A model generated the notes under the pieces. That model was not told where the DNA came from and ran no database searches. It worked only from the letters and a program-made list of their open reading frames with translations. From Candidatus Heimdallarchaeota archaeon (GTDB lineage Archaea; Asgardarchaeota; Heimdallarchaeia; Heimdallarchaeales; Kariarchaeaceae), in the NCBI GenBank assembly GCA_021399405.1, contig JAAFKL010000145.1, positions 1 to 15,553 of the forward strand: a DNA stretch of 15,553 nucleotides, written 5' to 3'. Both the position numbers and the translations under genes were made by a program. Below are positions 1 to 7,679 of this stretch, piece after piece. The number at the start of each line of letters is the position of its first letter. The first letter of the stretch is position 1.

Positions 1-151
1 CCAACTGAGAATTGAGTGAGGATTGTTTTCGAAATGCTTTGTAAATTCCATGATGGACCTTGATACGATTTGATGTATTATTGACATTTGCGTAGTCAAA
101 TGCAGTTTGTGCAGCTTTGGAGTATTCTTCAAAAGTTGTTTCGAGATCCAT
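1..151 (-). CDS. Partial hypothetical protein (N-terminal 50 residues)
   Basis: An open frame starts at ATG 151-149 and runs off the left edge without a stop, giving 50 residues beginning MDLETTFEEYSKAAQTAF. The visible part is hydrophilic and looks helical, with no signal peptide or membrane segment, so a cytosolic protein is likely. I do not recognise a family. It is divergent from the small gene at 328, and the shared upstream region contains one TATA-like box near 231-240 that could serve this gene with a leader of roughly 60 bases. The frame stays open for several codons upstream of the chosen ATG, so the start is not certain. Its orientation, sensible composition and position behind a promoter-like region support a real gene, but only the 5' end is present. 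Confidence 0.5.
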   Translation of the reverse strand, partial: MDLETTFEEYSKAAQTAFDYANVNNTSNRIKVHHGIYKAFRKQSSLNSQL

Positions 152-230
152 TTTAGATTTCAGATCTGGGAAAACTGGAACTCGTAAGGTTCTGATAAGA
201 ATACTCACAATATCTAATTACAGGATTCTA

Positions 231-240
231 GTATATAAGC
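231..240. promoter_or_regulatory. TATA-like box between divergent genes
   Basis: The sequence GTATATAAGC lies in the 176-base gap between the two divergent genes at 151 (minus) and 328 (plus). It reads as a TATA-like element on both strands, so it could drive either or both genes with short leaders. No ribosome-binding site stands out in front of either start. The rest of the gap holds nothing else recognisable. Confidence 0.35.
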
Positions 241-327
241 GCAGAAACATAGAGTAGACTGAAAGTAATTCACTAATTACTAAAAAAGATAGGAAATAGA
301 TTTGAAATATGTATACTTTTTTCCATT

Positions 328-720
328 ATGAAGTTACATGTATTTTCTGCTGAGATTGAATTCGACAATCTTCGCATTTCGTTGAGCGAGGCCTTTGAAT
401 TATTGGAAAAACAAAGTTCACAGGAGACTGTAGTAGATAACTTCATTGGATTCACTTTTGATAACAACGAACAAGCGGTTATTCAATTTGTTCGAATAAA
501 TGATCAAGATTGGATACTTGATATTCCTTCATTTGTAAATAATGTATTTCAAAATGCAATGAGTACCTCATTGGCTCAACAACAAGTTTTTTCCATAACT
601 CGAGATTTTTTTCAAGAAAATTCAATCTTGCATAACGCATTCTCTGAACAGGATTTTACCAAGGTCATCAATTATCTAAAAAAACAATATGGGTTAATTT
701 TACAAGTAGAGACCTTATGA
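328..720 (+). CDS. Hypothetical protein, 130 aa
   Basis: This encodes a 130-residue soluble protein that I cannot assign to a family. It starts with an acidic amphipathic stretch. The middle (about residues 40-68) is a likely beta-rich segment containing FIGF, IQFVRI and WILDIP, the most distinctive part. The second half is predicted helical and ends with a basic segment, YLKKQYG. There is no signal peptide, membrane segment or cysteine motif. The last two codons overlap the convergent second moeA gene by six bases. ATG 328 is the first start in the frame; no clear Shine-Dalgarno sequence precedes it. The coding call rests on length, plausible composition and the tight convergent junction that matches the others in this window. 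Confidence 0.6.
   Translation: MKLHVFSAEIEFDNLRISLSEAFELLEKQSSQETVVDNFIGFTFDNNEQAVIQFVRINDQDWILDIPSFVNNVFQNAMSTSLAQQQVFSITRDFFQENSILHNAFSEQDFTKVINYLKKQYGLILQVETL
678..684 (-). terminator. Possible T-run terminator of the moeA operon
   Basis: Seven T in a row on the minus strand lie about 30 bases past the stop codon of the second moeA gene. Archaeal transcription commonly ends at such T tracts. The run falls inside the convergent hypothetical gene, and no hairpin accompanies it, so this is a weak call. Confidence 0.25.
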
Positions 721-2631
721 CTCTCGAATAGAATATCCTTTGAAATTGTTTACTATCTCCTTTACCTCTTCGCTTTTTAATAATTGAATAAATGCTTTCA
801 CTGATTCTAAATTTTCATACGTCTTTTTTATCAGGAAATCATATTTTTCTTCTCTAAGAGGAATGAAATCAAGTTGATCATCAACCACAGATTCAATTCC
901 AATCCCCACATCCTTTAAACCAGATTTAATTATATTTGCCACACTACTATGTGATTTAGTATACTGAGAATATCCACTTATTTGATCTGAATTGATCCCG
1001 TCTTCAATCAACAATCGGTCAAACAAGACACGGGTTCCTGAACCTGGGTTTCTATTAATAAATGAGACTTCTTCCTTTACCAAATCATGTATTGAATTTA
1101 TCTTTTTCGGATTCCCCTTTAAGACTATCATACCTTGCATTCTGTTATATCCAGGCACAACATAACCATAAATCTCATCTTCATTTAACTGATTGTAACC
1201 TTTATCCGTGAGGAGATGAATTCCTGCAACATGTGCTTCACCGCGTCTGATTGCAGCAACTCCACCGCTTGAGCCTACACCAATTGTTCTTATATGATAA
1301 CTTGGATACTTCTGAGAGTATAATTGAATAATTTTGGCAAGAACCGAACAATGACTACCGATTATCTGAATATCTGTAGGTCTGATATTATCAGAAAATA
1401 AATTGATCTCAACCTCGGTATCAGCTAGTATGAACGATTCATTCTCTCCAATTTCAACAAAACCATCTGCAAGTGCTATAGATGTGATAGCACCGGATCC
1501 TCCTGGAACTGGAAATGCTAGCCAACCCTCATCAGATCTAATAAGATTCATTGGCTTGAACTCATGTCTTCCCATTACACTTCTTAGTCTTTGTTTGATC
1601 TTCGCTTTTATTTTAGATTTAGTTTCTAATGGCGCCAAACCTGATAATAAACGGATATAGGGAATTACAAAAAGCTGGAATATCGATAATGCTGAAGCCG
1701 GGTATCCAGGTAATCCGATAATTGCTTTACCATCACAAACTGCAAGTATTGTTGGTTTCCCTGGTTTTACTTTTATGCCGTGTACCAATAACCCTGGTTC
1801 ACCAATATTATCAACCACCTCAAATAACATATCTCCCATACCTGCAGAGGTCCCACCTGAAATAATTAGTAAATCAAATAACTTGAGATTTTCACTCAAT
1901 TTTTTTTCAAGAGCAGAATATTCATCTTCAATTATCCCAAGAAAGGTTGGTTGACCTCCATTTTCAATAATTCCAGCACTAATTGCAATCGAATTTATGT
2001 CGTATAATTTTCCCGGCAGTAAAGGTTCACCAGGAGATATTACTTCATCTCCCGAACTAAAAATACCTACCTTTGGCTTTTTTATAACTTCAATCTCAGC
2101 GATTCCAATAGCCCCTAAAACAGCTAATTCTCTTGATGTTAATTGAGTTCCTTTTCTTAGTATTAACTCTCCTTCCTGTATGTCTGCACCCGCCGACATT
2201 ACATTCTGCCCAGGTGCTGCTGATTTAAAAATATCAACTCGATCAGCTTTTCTGTCAGTATACTCCACCATTACAACACTGTCTGCACCTGCTGGTAATG
2301 GTGCACCTGTCGAGATTTCTACACATTCTTTAGCTTGGATGATACCTTCAAATACATATCCAGATTTTATTTCTCCAATTACCTTCAAATTAATTGCCGA
2401 ACTTTCAGTCGACCCAAGTGTATCATTTGCAACTAAAGCAAAACCATCCATCGCAGATCTATCAAATGGCGGAACATTAATTGGTGAGAAAACATCAATC
2501 GCTAATACATATCCTAGAGCCTCTATTAGGGGTAAATGTATGGTCCCATGTGGATTCAGTGGTGCATGTTTGTAAAAAATTTGTCTAGCTTCTTCTACTC
2601 CTATTAGTTCTCTAAATATTTTTCTTGACGT
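715..2631 (-). CDS. moeA: MoeA-like molybdopterin molybdenumtransferase with C-terminal PBP-like domain
   Basis: MoeA inserts molybdate (or tungstate) into adenylylated molybdopterin in the last step of Mo/W cofactor synthesis. The MoeA core covers about residues 1-415, with RSAMDGFAL near residue 61, GGTSAG near 258 and GLPGYPASAL near 304. Residues about 418-638 form a periplasmic-binding-protein-like domain, including INRNPGSGTRVLFDRLL, a fusion common in archaeal MoeA. The first ATG is at 2451, but the frame is open and clearly homologous for 60 more codons upstream, including VEEARQI and INIPPFDRSAMDG. No ATG, GTG or TTG occurs between the upstream stop (2637-2635) and 2451. I place the start at ACG 2631-2629, one base from ATG and six bases after a good ribosome-binding site (AGGTGA). 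This gives 638 residues, normal for the fusion; a start at 2451 would remove part of the fold. The gene follows the other moeA in the same frame. Confidence 0.8.
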   Translation of the reverse strand, partial: TSRKIFRELIGVEEARQIFYKHAPLNPHGTIHLPLIEALGYVLAIDVFSPINVPPFDRSAMDGFALVANDTLGSTESSAINLKVIGEIKSGYVFEGIIQAKECVEISTGAPLPAGADSVVMVEYTDRKADRVDIFKSAAPGQNVMSAGADIQEGELILRKGTQLTSRELAVLGAIGIAEIEVIKKPKVGIFSSGDEVISPGEPLLPGKLYDINSIAISAGIIENGGQPTFLGIIEDEYSALEKKLSENLKLFDLLIISGGTSAGMGDMLFEVVDNIGEPGLLVHGIKVKPGKPTILAVCDGKAIIGLPGYPASALSIFQLFVIPYIRLLSGLAPLETKSKIKAKIKQRLRSVMGRHEFKPMNLIRSDEGWLAFPVPGGSGAITSIALADGFVEIGENESFILADTEVEINLFSDNIRPTDIQIIGSHCSVLAKIIQLYSQKYPSYHIRTIGVGSSGGVAAIRRGEAHVAGIHLLTDKGYNQLNEDEIYGYVVPGYNRMQGMIVLKGNPKKINSIHDLVKEEVSFINRNPGSGTRVLFDRLLIEDGINSDQISGYSQYTKSHSSVANIIKSGLKDVGIGIESVVDDQLDFIPLREEKYDFLIKKTYENLESVKAFIQLLKSEEVKEIVNNFKGYSIRES

Positions 2632-2637
2632 TTTTTA

Positions 2638-2643
2638 TCACCT
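2638..2643 (-). promoter_or_regulatory. Ribosome-binding site of the second moeA
   Basis: AGGTGA on the minus strand is complementary to the usual 3' end of 16S rRNA. It overlaps the last codon and stop of the upstream moeA. It ends six bases before ACG 2631-2629, ideal spacing, and is the main reason for placing the start of the downstream gene there rather than at ATG 2451. Confidence 0.5.
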
Positions 2644-3879
2644 TAATTTTCTGACAGTAACTTCTGTCCCTTCTGCGTATCCTTCCGTATCTTCAGGAAT
2701 TTCTAACATATAATCTGCTGTTACAAGAGACGATAAAATTCCTGCACCAGTGATTCGTATGACTTCAGCACCATCCTCTACTTTACGTAATCGCACAAAA
2801 TCTCTCACTCCTGCTTTTGAAGGAACTTTAGATCGTAGTTTTACGCTTGTCTTCTCTTTCCATGGAATACTCATTTTAGTCCATTCAGAAATCAAGGTCT
2901 CGACAAATAATTCAAAATTAATAAAAGCAGCTAAAGGATATCCTGGTAGTGCGATTATTATTGTATCTTTAGTTGGTCCTTTGATCATCCCTATTGCAAT
3001 TGGTTTTCCTGGACGGATGGCACACCCGTGAACCCATAGATCTCCAATATCATTAATAATCTCTGGAAGGTAATCTTTTGTCCCAACAGATGTACCACCT
3101 GTTGTAATAATTAAATCACTAATTTCGGCTAACTCTAACAACTTTGCTTTTAGTAGATCATAATTATCGGGACATTGTTCAGATTTTACAATTTCGACTT
3201 GGAACTTATTCAACCATGCAGTAATTGCCGGTCGATTACTATCAATAACTTCACCAATTTGAGGTACCTTTCCGGATGCTACTAGTTCATCACCCGTGCT
3301 AAGAACCGAAATTTTAGGCTTCTTCACTACTCCAATTTGATGTTGTCCCATCGATTCTAATATAGCAATATCCCATGGTCGAATAATCGTACCAGCAGTA
3401 AGAACTAGATCACCCTTCTTTACATCTTCATCTTCTTTTGCTACATTTGTGCCACTATTAACGGCTGTAGTTATATCAATCAGAGTATCTGAAATAATTT
3501 CACAATCCTCAATTTTTACAACAGCATCCGCACCAATCGGTAAGGGGGCACCGGTAGATATTCTCATTACTGTACCAACAGCAATATTTACCGTTTCAGT
3601 ATCTCCAATTTCAACAATACCTGAGATTGCAAGTGTTATCGGAGTGATCTCAGAAGCACCGAAAGTATCTGGTGCAGAGACGGCATAACCATCCATTGCC
3701 GATCTCTTGAAACCAGGTAAATTCATATTGGAAATAATATCATCAATTAAGATTCTATCAATTGCCATAATTGATTGAATTTTCTCTTGATTTCCATGGT
3801 AAATTGCTTTATCTAAAAGTATTTGTTGAATTTCTTCAACTCGAAGAACATTAGAGAAGCCATGACCTCTCACACTCAT
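2638..3879 (-). CDS. moeA: MoeA-like molybdopterin molybdenumtransferase
   Basis: At 413 residues this has the standard length of stand-alone MoeA (about 400-410), which uses adenylylated molybdopterin and molybdate to make active cofactor in the cytosol. Visible signatures are RSAMDGYAV (residues 59-67), the acidic EDEDVKKGD segment that matches the conserved GED region, GGTSVGTKDYL (261-271), RPGKPIAIG near 290, and LPGYPLAAF near 310, followed by the small C-terminal beta domain. The start at ATG 3879 sits about 26 bases after a TATA-like box, so the mRNA is probably leaderless. It is first in a two-gene unit with the fused moeA downstream and ends in TGA directly followed in frame by TAA. 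Archaea often carry two MoeA paralogues, and one could serve tungsten and the other molybdenum, but nothing here shows which. It is divergent from the amidohydrolase at 3991. Confidence 0.93.
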   Translation of the reverse strand: MSVRGHGFSNVLRVEEIQQILLDKAIYHGNQEKIQSIMAIDRILIDDIISNMNLPGFKRSAMDGYAVSAPDTFGASEITPITLAISGIVEIGDTETVNIAVGTVMRISTGAPLPIGADAVVKIEDCEIISDTLIDITTAVNSGTNVAKEDEDVKKGDLVLTAGTIIRPWDIAILESMGQHQIGVVKKPKISVLSTGDELVASGKVPQIGEVIDSNRPAITAWLNKFQVEIVKSEQCPDNYDLLKAKLLELAEISDLIITTGGTSVGTKDYLPEIINDIGDLWVHGCAIRPGKPIAIGMIKGPTKDTIIIALPGYPLAAFINFELFVETLISEWTKMSIPWKEKTSVKLRSKVPSKAGVRDFVRLRKVEDGAEVIRITGAGILSSLVTADYMLEIPEDTEGYAEGTEVTVRKLR

Positions 3880-3900
3880 TGTTGTCGAATTTCCAAGTGC

Positions 3901-3910
3901 ATTTAAATTA
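3901..3910 (-). promoter_or_regulatory. Promoter TATA box for the moeA pair
   Basis: TAATTTAAAT on the minus strand is centred about 26 bases upstream of ATG 3879. This is the archaeal TATA-to-start distance expected when transcription begins at the start codon. No ribosome-binding site precedes that ATG, consistent with a leaderless mRNA. Confidence 0.45.
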
Positions 3911-3960
3911 CCATAGAAATGGAATTATTATTTTGATGGCTTATATCAGAGCTCGAGATA

Positions 3961-3970
3961 TTTTTATACA
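3961..3970 (+). promoter_or_regulatory. Promoter TATA box for the amidohydrolase
   Basis: TTTTTATACA is centred about 25 bases upstream of ATG 3991, with purine-rich CGAGATA just before it in the position of a BRE element. The spacing predicts a leaderless transcript. Confidence 0.5.
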
Positions 3971-3990
3971 TAATTGTTGATACAAAAATT

Positions 3991-5520
3991 ATGAAAACTT
4001 TACTTCATAATTGTCATATCTGGACAGATGATGGAATACAAGACTGGATGGTACTGAATAACAATAAAATTGAAAAAATTGGAACGGGAAATCACCCTGA
4101 AATAGATAACCGAATTAACTTAAGTGGGAATTATATATATCCCGGGCTAATTGATTCTCATACACATGTTTATGGTCTAGGTAGGATGTCAATTAGACTT
4201 TATTTGGACAAACCAGGATCAATATCTGAGTTGCAAAATAGATTACAAGATTATATTATCGAAAATACCCATCTAGATTGGATTATTGGTCATGATTGGG
4301 ACCAAGATTACATGGAAGAAAGGCGTTATCCAAATAAATCTGATATCGATTTAATTCTCAATGATAAACCAGTTGTATTATTTCGGGGGGGAAACCATAT
4401 TGCTGTTGTAAATTCCAAGGCTCTAGAATTAATGGGAATAACTGCCGAGACTGAAAACCCAGAAGGTGGTATTATTGATAAGGATGAGAATGGGGAACCA
4501 ACGGGGATTTTAAGAGAAACTGCTTTATCATTAGTAACTGAGCATATCAAGATAAAGGATCATGAAACTCGAAAAAGAATAATAATCATGGGATTAGAGC
4601 ATTGTCTGAAAGTTGGTCTTACAATGGTTCAAACTAATGATCCAGATTGTTGGCAAATTTACAAAGAATTGGAAGCAGAGAATAAATTACCAATTCGAGT
4701 CGCTCTAACTCTATTCTTTCGAGATCTGGATAGGGAAAATGTACCTTCCCCTAATACCAAAATAAACTTGCTAACCTGTGACCGTGTTAAACTATTTACA
4801 GACGGTAGTCTAGGGGGTCAAACAGCGGCGTTAAGGGAACCGTACTCAGATACAAAGAAGATGGGTGTTACAATCCACACTCAAGAGGAATTAAATGCCA
4901 AGGTAAAGAAAATTAATGAAGCAGGTTTTAGATTAGAAGTTCATGCTATTGGTGATCTAGCAGCTGAATACACTTTGAATTCTTTTGAATCAGCAAATCT
5001 CACAACTGAAAATAGACCAATTTTGACCCATGGACAAGTACTAAGTAAAGATTTGATCGAAAGAATCAAAAGCGCAGGAGTGATTGTAAATATTCAACCA
5101 CAGTTTGTGACAACTGATAGTCAATGGGTAAATAATAGATTGGGAAAGAATTCAGATCGGCTAAAATATGCCTATGCTTGGAAAACACTGATTGATTCAC
5201 ATGTTCATGTTGCGGGAGGTTCTGATGCCCCAATCGAGTTACCAAATCCACTTCACGGCATCTATGCCGCAATATTTAGAAAAAGCTCAAAAAATGAAAC
5301 TTGGAAACCCGAAGAAAGATTAAATTTTAATGAAGCTATTGATCTTTATACCAAAGGTGGTGCGTTCGCTACAAAACGTGAAAATGAGTTAGGACAATTG
5401 AAAGCTGGATTTTTAGCAGATTTTATTGTCGTGAATCAGGATATCTCATTAAACCAAGAACAAATTCCAGATACAGAAATAATTGAAGTATGGGTAGACG
5501 GAATTAAGAGATCATCCTAA
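3991..5520 (+). CDS. YtcJ-like amidohydrolase (amidohydrolase family 3)
   Basis: This 509-residue metal-dependent hydrolase belongs to the YtcJ branch of the amidohydrolase superfamily, whose members hydrolyse amide or N-formyl bonds. The natural substrate cannot be told from sequence. It opens with the beta-rich composite domain, then PGLIDSHTH supplies the two metal-binding histidines (H57, H59). Further ligand candidates are H318 in VHAIGD, H347 in LTHGQ and D412 in GGSDAP. The family signature LFTDGSLGGQTAAL lies around residues 268-281, and GQLKAGFLADFIVV near the C-terminus closes the composite domain. Length is normal for the family (about 500-550), and all core motifs are intact, so it should be active. 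No signal peptide is present, so it is cytosolic. It has its own leaderless-type promoter and overlaps the convergent acetyltransferase gene by nine bases. Confidence 0.9.
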   Translation: MKTLLHNCHIWTDDGIQDWMVLNNNKIEKIGTGNHPEIDNRINLSGNYIYPGLIDSHTHVYGLGRMSIRLYLDKPGSISELQNRLQDYIIENTHLDWIIGHDWDQDYMEERRYPNKSDIDLILNDKPVVLFRGGNHIAVVNSKALELMGITAETENPEGGIIDKDENGEPTGILRETALSLVTEHIKIKDHETRKRIIIMGLEHCLKVGLTMVQTNDPDCWQIYKELEAENKLPIRVALTLFFRDLDRENVPSPNTKINLLTCDRVKLFTDGSLGGQTAALREPYSDTKKMGVTIHTQEELNAKVKKINEAGFRLEVHAIGDLAAEYTLNSFESANLTTENRPILTHGQVLSKDLIERIKSAGVIVNIQPQFVTTDSQWVNNRLGKNSDRLKYAYAWKTLIDSHVHVAGGSDAPIELPNPLHGIYAAIFRKSSKNETWKPEERLNFNEAIDLYTKGGAFATKRENELGQLKAGFLADFIVVNQDISLNQEQIPDTEIIEVWVDGIKRSS

Positions 5521-6417
5521 TAATTTTGTCATTGAGCTTATTGAAAGTACTTCTTTGAAGCCTAGACTCTCATACAAAGAAGATGCAACTTTATTCTCAA
5601 CAGTAACCCACAACCTCATTTTATTGTGGTCATAATCTTTTGCTTTGTCGATTGACCAACACATGAGTCTTCTACCCATTGTCGTGTGTTGAATATCTCT
5701 AATAATTCCAATAATGACAACAAAAGGGCAACCCTCAAGAGCGGTGATTAATATTCCTCCTATCAGAGATTCTCCATCCCTACTATACAATAATCCTGAC
5801 AGCTCTGGCATGAAATCACCGAATTCTCCGTCCATAATTGATCTGATAGCAGAATGTGCGATGCTTCTGTCAAACATTCCAACTTTTTCATCCACACTGT
5901 CTGAATATGCATCAATAAACACTTCAGCTAAATTTTGCTGCATTTTCTTGCTATATGGTTTGATAATCAAATCTTGATATTCGAGCGTATTACTTACTTG
6001 ATCTAAGTTTAGCTCCATTTTCTTTCTTGAGAAAGTGATTTTATAGTTCCGACTCATTGCCTGCTCGACATATTTAGAGTGTAACGATCCTTCTAATCTA
6101 TAACTATGAAACCCAGCAATGTCATTCTCAATTACCTCAAAAATTTGGTTAATCTCTTCTTCATTTAATTCCGGTGGTAGACCCAAATTATAGTAATTAT
6201 TTCGGATAATTTTTACAATTCCTATCTTCTGATCATTTCGCATGATCCAACAATGATCAATATGAAATCTTGATTTTACTTTTTCAATTTCTGCCTTAAT
6301 TTCTTTTTTGTCAACCTCAAGTACAAATTTTTGTATATACTCAGCAAAGAGTTTGATTTCTTTGTTATTTCTCCTTAGAACTTGCAAAGAAAATATAGAA
6401 GAACTTTGATCAGGCAT
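5512..6417 (-). CDS. GNAT-family N-acetyltransferase, probable tandem domains
   Basis: The C-terminal half (about residues 150-301) reads as a GNAT acetyltransferase: an N-terminal IIKPYSKKM strand, GLLYSRDGESLIGGI (beta hairpin), a VIIGIIRDIQHTTMGRRLM segment where the acetyl-CoA pyrophosphate loop belongs, and the closing NKVASSLYESLGFKEV typical of the fold. The loop is less glycine-rich than the usual QxxGxG/A, so cofactor binding may be altered. The N-terminal half ends in NYKITFSRKKMELNL, which resembles the end of another GNAT domain, suggesting a degenerate first copy as in two-domain GNAT proteins. The acceptor substrate is unknown. ATG 6417 is preceded by GAGG with six bases of spacing, so unlike several neighbours it seems to have a leader. 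It is soluble, with no membrane segment. Its 3' end overlaps the amidohydrolase gene by nine bases. Confidence 0.8.
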   Translation of the reverse strand: MPDQSSSIFSLQVLRRNNKEIKLFAEYIQKFVLEVDKKEIKAEIEKVKSRFHIDHCWIMRNDQKIGIVKIIRNNYYNLGLPPELNEEEINQIFEVIENDIAGFHSYRLEGSLHSKYVEQAMSRNYKITFSRKKMELNLDQVSNTLEYQDLIIKPYSKKMQQNLAEVFIDAYSDSVDEKVGMFDRSIAHSAIRSIMDGEFGDFMPELSGLLYSRDGESLIGGILITALEGCPFVVIIGIIRDIQHTTMGRRLMCWSIDKAKDYDHNKMRLWVTVENKVASSLYESLGFKEVLSISSMTKLLG

Positions 6418-6423
6418 TTACTT

Positions 6424-6427
6424 CCTC
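6424..6427 (-). promoter_or_regulatory. Ribosome-binding site of the acetyltransferase
   Basis: GAGG on the minus strand lies six bases before ATG 6417 and supports that start. Confidence 0.45.
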
Positions 6428-6526
6428 AGATTATACAATTTTACATAGTAAATTATCTTTTAAGTAAATATTTGTAATTCTAATAATAGAATAATGACTT
6501 TATCTGAAATTAGTCTCAAGTAAGAG

Positions 6527-6536
6527 ATTATATACA
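6527..6536 (+). promoter_or_regulatory. Promoter TATA box for the flavoprotein gene
   Basis: ATTATATACA is centred about 25 bases before ATG 6556. It is one of the best matches to an archaeal TATA box in the window, and no ribosome-binding site precedes the start, predicting a leaderless mRNA. Confidence 0.55.
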
Positions 6537-6555
6537 CATTGACAAATACTCATTC

Positions 6556-7152
6556 ATGGAATTAGACCGTAAAACAAAGATTATTGCCTTATGTGGTAGT
6601 CTGCGGAAAAAGAGCTTCACAAGAATGGCACTTAATGTCGCTCTCCAAGGAGCCCAAGAATTTGATATTGAAACTGAATTTATTGATCTGAAAAAATATT
6701 CAATCCCTTTTTGTGATGCTTCAGATAAATCTTATAATTCACCTGATGTAATTAAGATCTCAGAACTGCTTAAAAGTGCACAGGGACTAATTATAGGCTC
6801 ACCAGAATATCACGGCTCGTATTCAGGGGTGCTCAAAAATCTACTCGATTTATTAGGATTTAAGGAATTCGAAGGGAAGATAATCGGGCTTGTCGGAATT
6901 GCTGGTGGTGCTTTAGGTGCAACAGGTACCCTCAATGGGTTGCGAAACATTTTTCGACAATTACATGGCTGGGTATTACCCAGTCAAGTTTCAATCCCAA
7001 GAGCTAGCAAAGCATTTGATGAAAATGAAAATCTAATTGATATTAAGTTAGAGGGCAGATTAAAGGATGTGGGAAGAGATGTTGCTAAATTTGCTTATCT
7101 TCATCATTCGTCAAAATCGCTAGAAACTCTTAACACCTGGCAAAAAGTCTAA
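6556..7152 (+). CDS. NADPH-dependent FMN reductase-like flavoprotein
   Basis: This 198-residue protein has the flavodoxin-like fold of the NADPH-dependent FMN reductase family, enzymes that transfer electrons from NAD(P)H to FMN, quinones or other acceptors. The FMN phosphate loop is GSLRKKSFTR (residues 14-23), a clear match to GSLRxxSxxR. The isoalloxazine-contact segment is SPEYHGSYSG (82-91), followed by VLKNLLDLL. A glycine-rich GIAGGALGATGTLNGLR segment near residues 115-131 is also typical. Length is normal. It is cytosolic, with no signal peptide. The physiological acceptor cannot be read from sequence. The gene stands alone behind its own TATA box; the HEAT-repeat gene downstream has its own promoter-like box. 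Confidence 0.9.
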   Translation: MELDRKTKIIALCGSLRKKSFTRMALNVALQGAQEFDIETEFIDLKKYSIPFCDASDKSYNSPDVIKISELLKSAQGLIIGSPEYHGSYSGVLKNLLDLLGFKEFEGKIIGLVGIAGGALGATGTLNGLRNIFRQLHGWVLPSQVSIPRASKAFDENENLIDIKLEGRLKDVGRDVAKFAYLHHSSKSLETLNTWQKV

Positions 7153-7210
7153 TCTAATCTTGGGGGGTCACATTGGTAATACCCAAATAAGCCCTAGGTA
7201 ATATTGTATA

Positions 7211-7220
7211 ATTTATAATT
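7211..7220 (+). promoter_or_regulatory. Promoter TATA box that decides the HEAT-gene start
   Basis: ATTTATAATT is centred about 25 bases before ATG 7241 but only 10 before ATG 7226. Because other genes here show a TATA-to-start distance of about 25-27, this favours 7241 as the true start, again leaderless. Confidence 0.45.
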
Positions 7221-7240
7221 CTAAAATGATAATATGTTCA

Positions 7241-7660
7241 ATGAGTGAATTTGATCTTCAAGATCTGCAAGCCAGCGTCATTGGTGTTCCAAATGACTTA
7301 ATATTACCTGAAAATTACACAAACAAAACTCGTGATTTGCGAATGATCACAACTAGGAAAATTGTAGACTTATACCGCACTGCACGACGAAATAATAGAG
7401 TTTACAAAAGTACATATCTAGCATTATCTGATAAGAATGCATATGTGAGAATTGCAGCAGCTGATGTTATTGGTTCTTCAGGAAATCTGAACTCATTTGA
7501 TTATCTATTCGAAGCCCTAGAGGACGAGGATACACCTCATGTAAGAGCAAAAATTGTAGGTGCTATTGATATGCTAGAAGCAAAACTATCCAAAAAACCA
7601 GTTGAGCCAAAAGATAACACTTTCAGTAAAGCACTAAGAATATTATCCTTTGACCCATAA
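7241..7660 (+). CDS. Small HEAT-repeat protein
   Basis: A soluble helical protein of 139 residues from the chosen start. The central part contains at least two HEAT-like helical pairs: one around AYVRIAAADVIGSSGNLNSFDYLFEAL, and a second around EDEDTPHVRAKIVGAIDMLEAKL. Such repeats usually form protein-protein scaffolds, and in prokaryotes they resemble PBS-lyase HEAT repeats. The N-terminal part is basic (TRKIVDLYRTARRNNR) and could contact nucleic acid or a partner, but that is inference. An in-frame ATG at 7226 would add five residues (MIICS); I prefer 7241 because of the TATA spacing. The function is unknown. The gene converges with the A-type protein gene, leaving a 19-base gap. Confidence 0.75.
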   Translation: MSEFDLQDLQASVIGVPNDLILPENYTNKTRDLRMITTRKIVDLYRTARRNNRVYKSTYLALSDKNAYVRIAAADVIGSSGNLNSFDYLFEALEDEDTPHVRAKIVGAIDMLEAKLSKKPVEPKDNTFSKALRILSFDP

Positions 7661-7679
7661 TTGTTAAATTACCATTGAA

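Noticed and set aside
273..467. Minus-strand open frame opposite the hypothetical gene at 328
   Set aside because: It overlaps the better-supported plus-strand gene and has an improbable start and composition.
2180..2575. Plus-strand open frame across the moeA junction region
   Set aside because: It is antisense to clearly conserved MoeA coding sequence, and its translation is low-complexity serine/proline-rich, typical of a shadow.
2635..2640. Readthrough of TGA as selenocysteine or pyrrolysine to make a MoeA-MoeA fusion
   Set aside because: The TGA is directly followed by an in-frame TAA, no structured element is apparent, and each protein has a normal family length on its own.
7163..7186. 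G-run and short hairpin after the flavoprotein gene as a terminator
   Set aside because: The possible stem is only four base pairs and no T tract follows.
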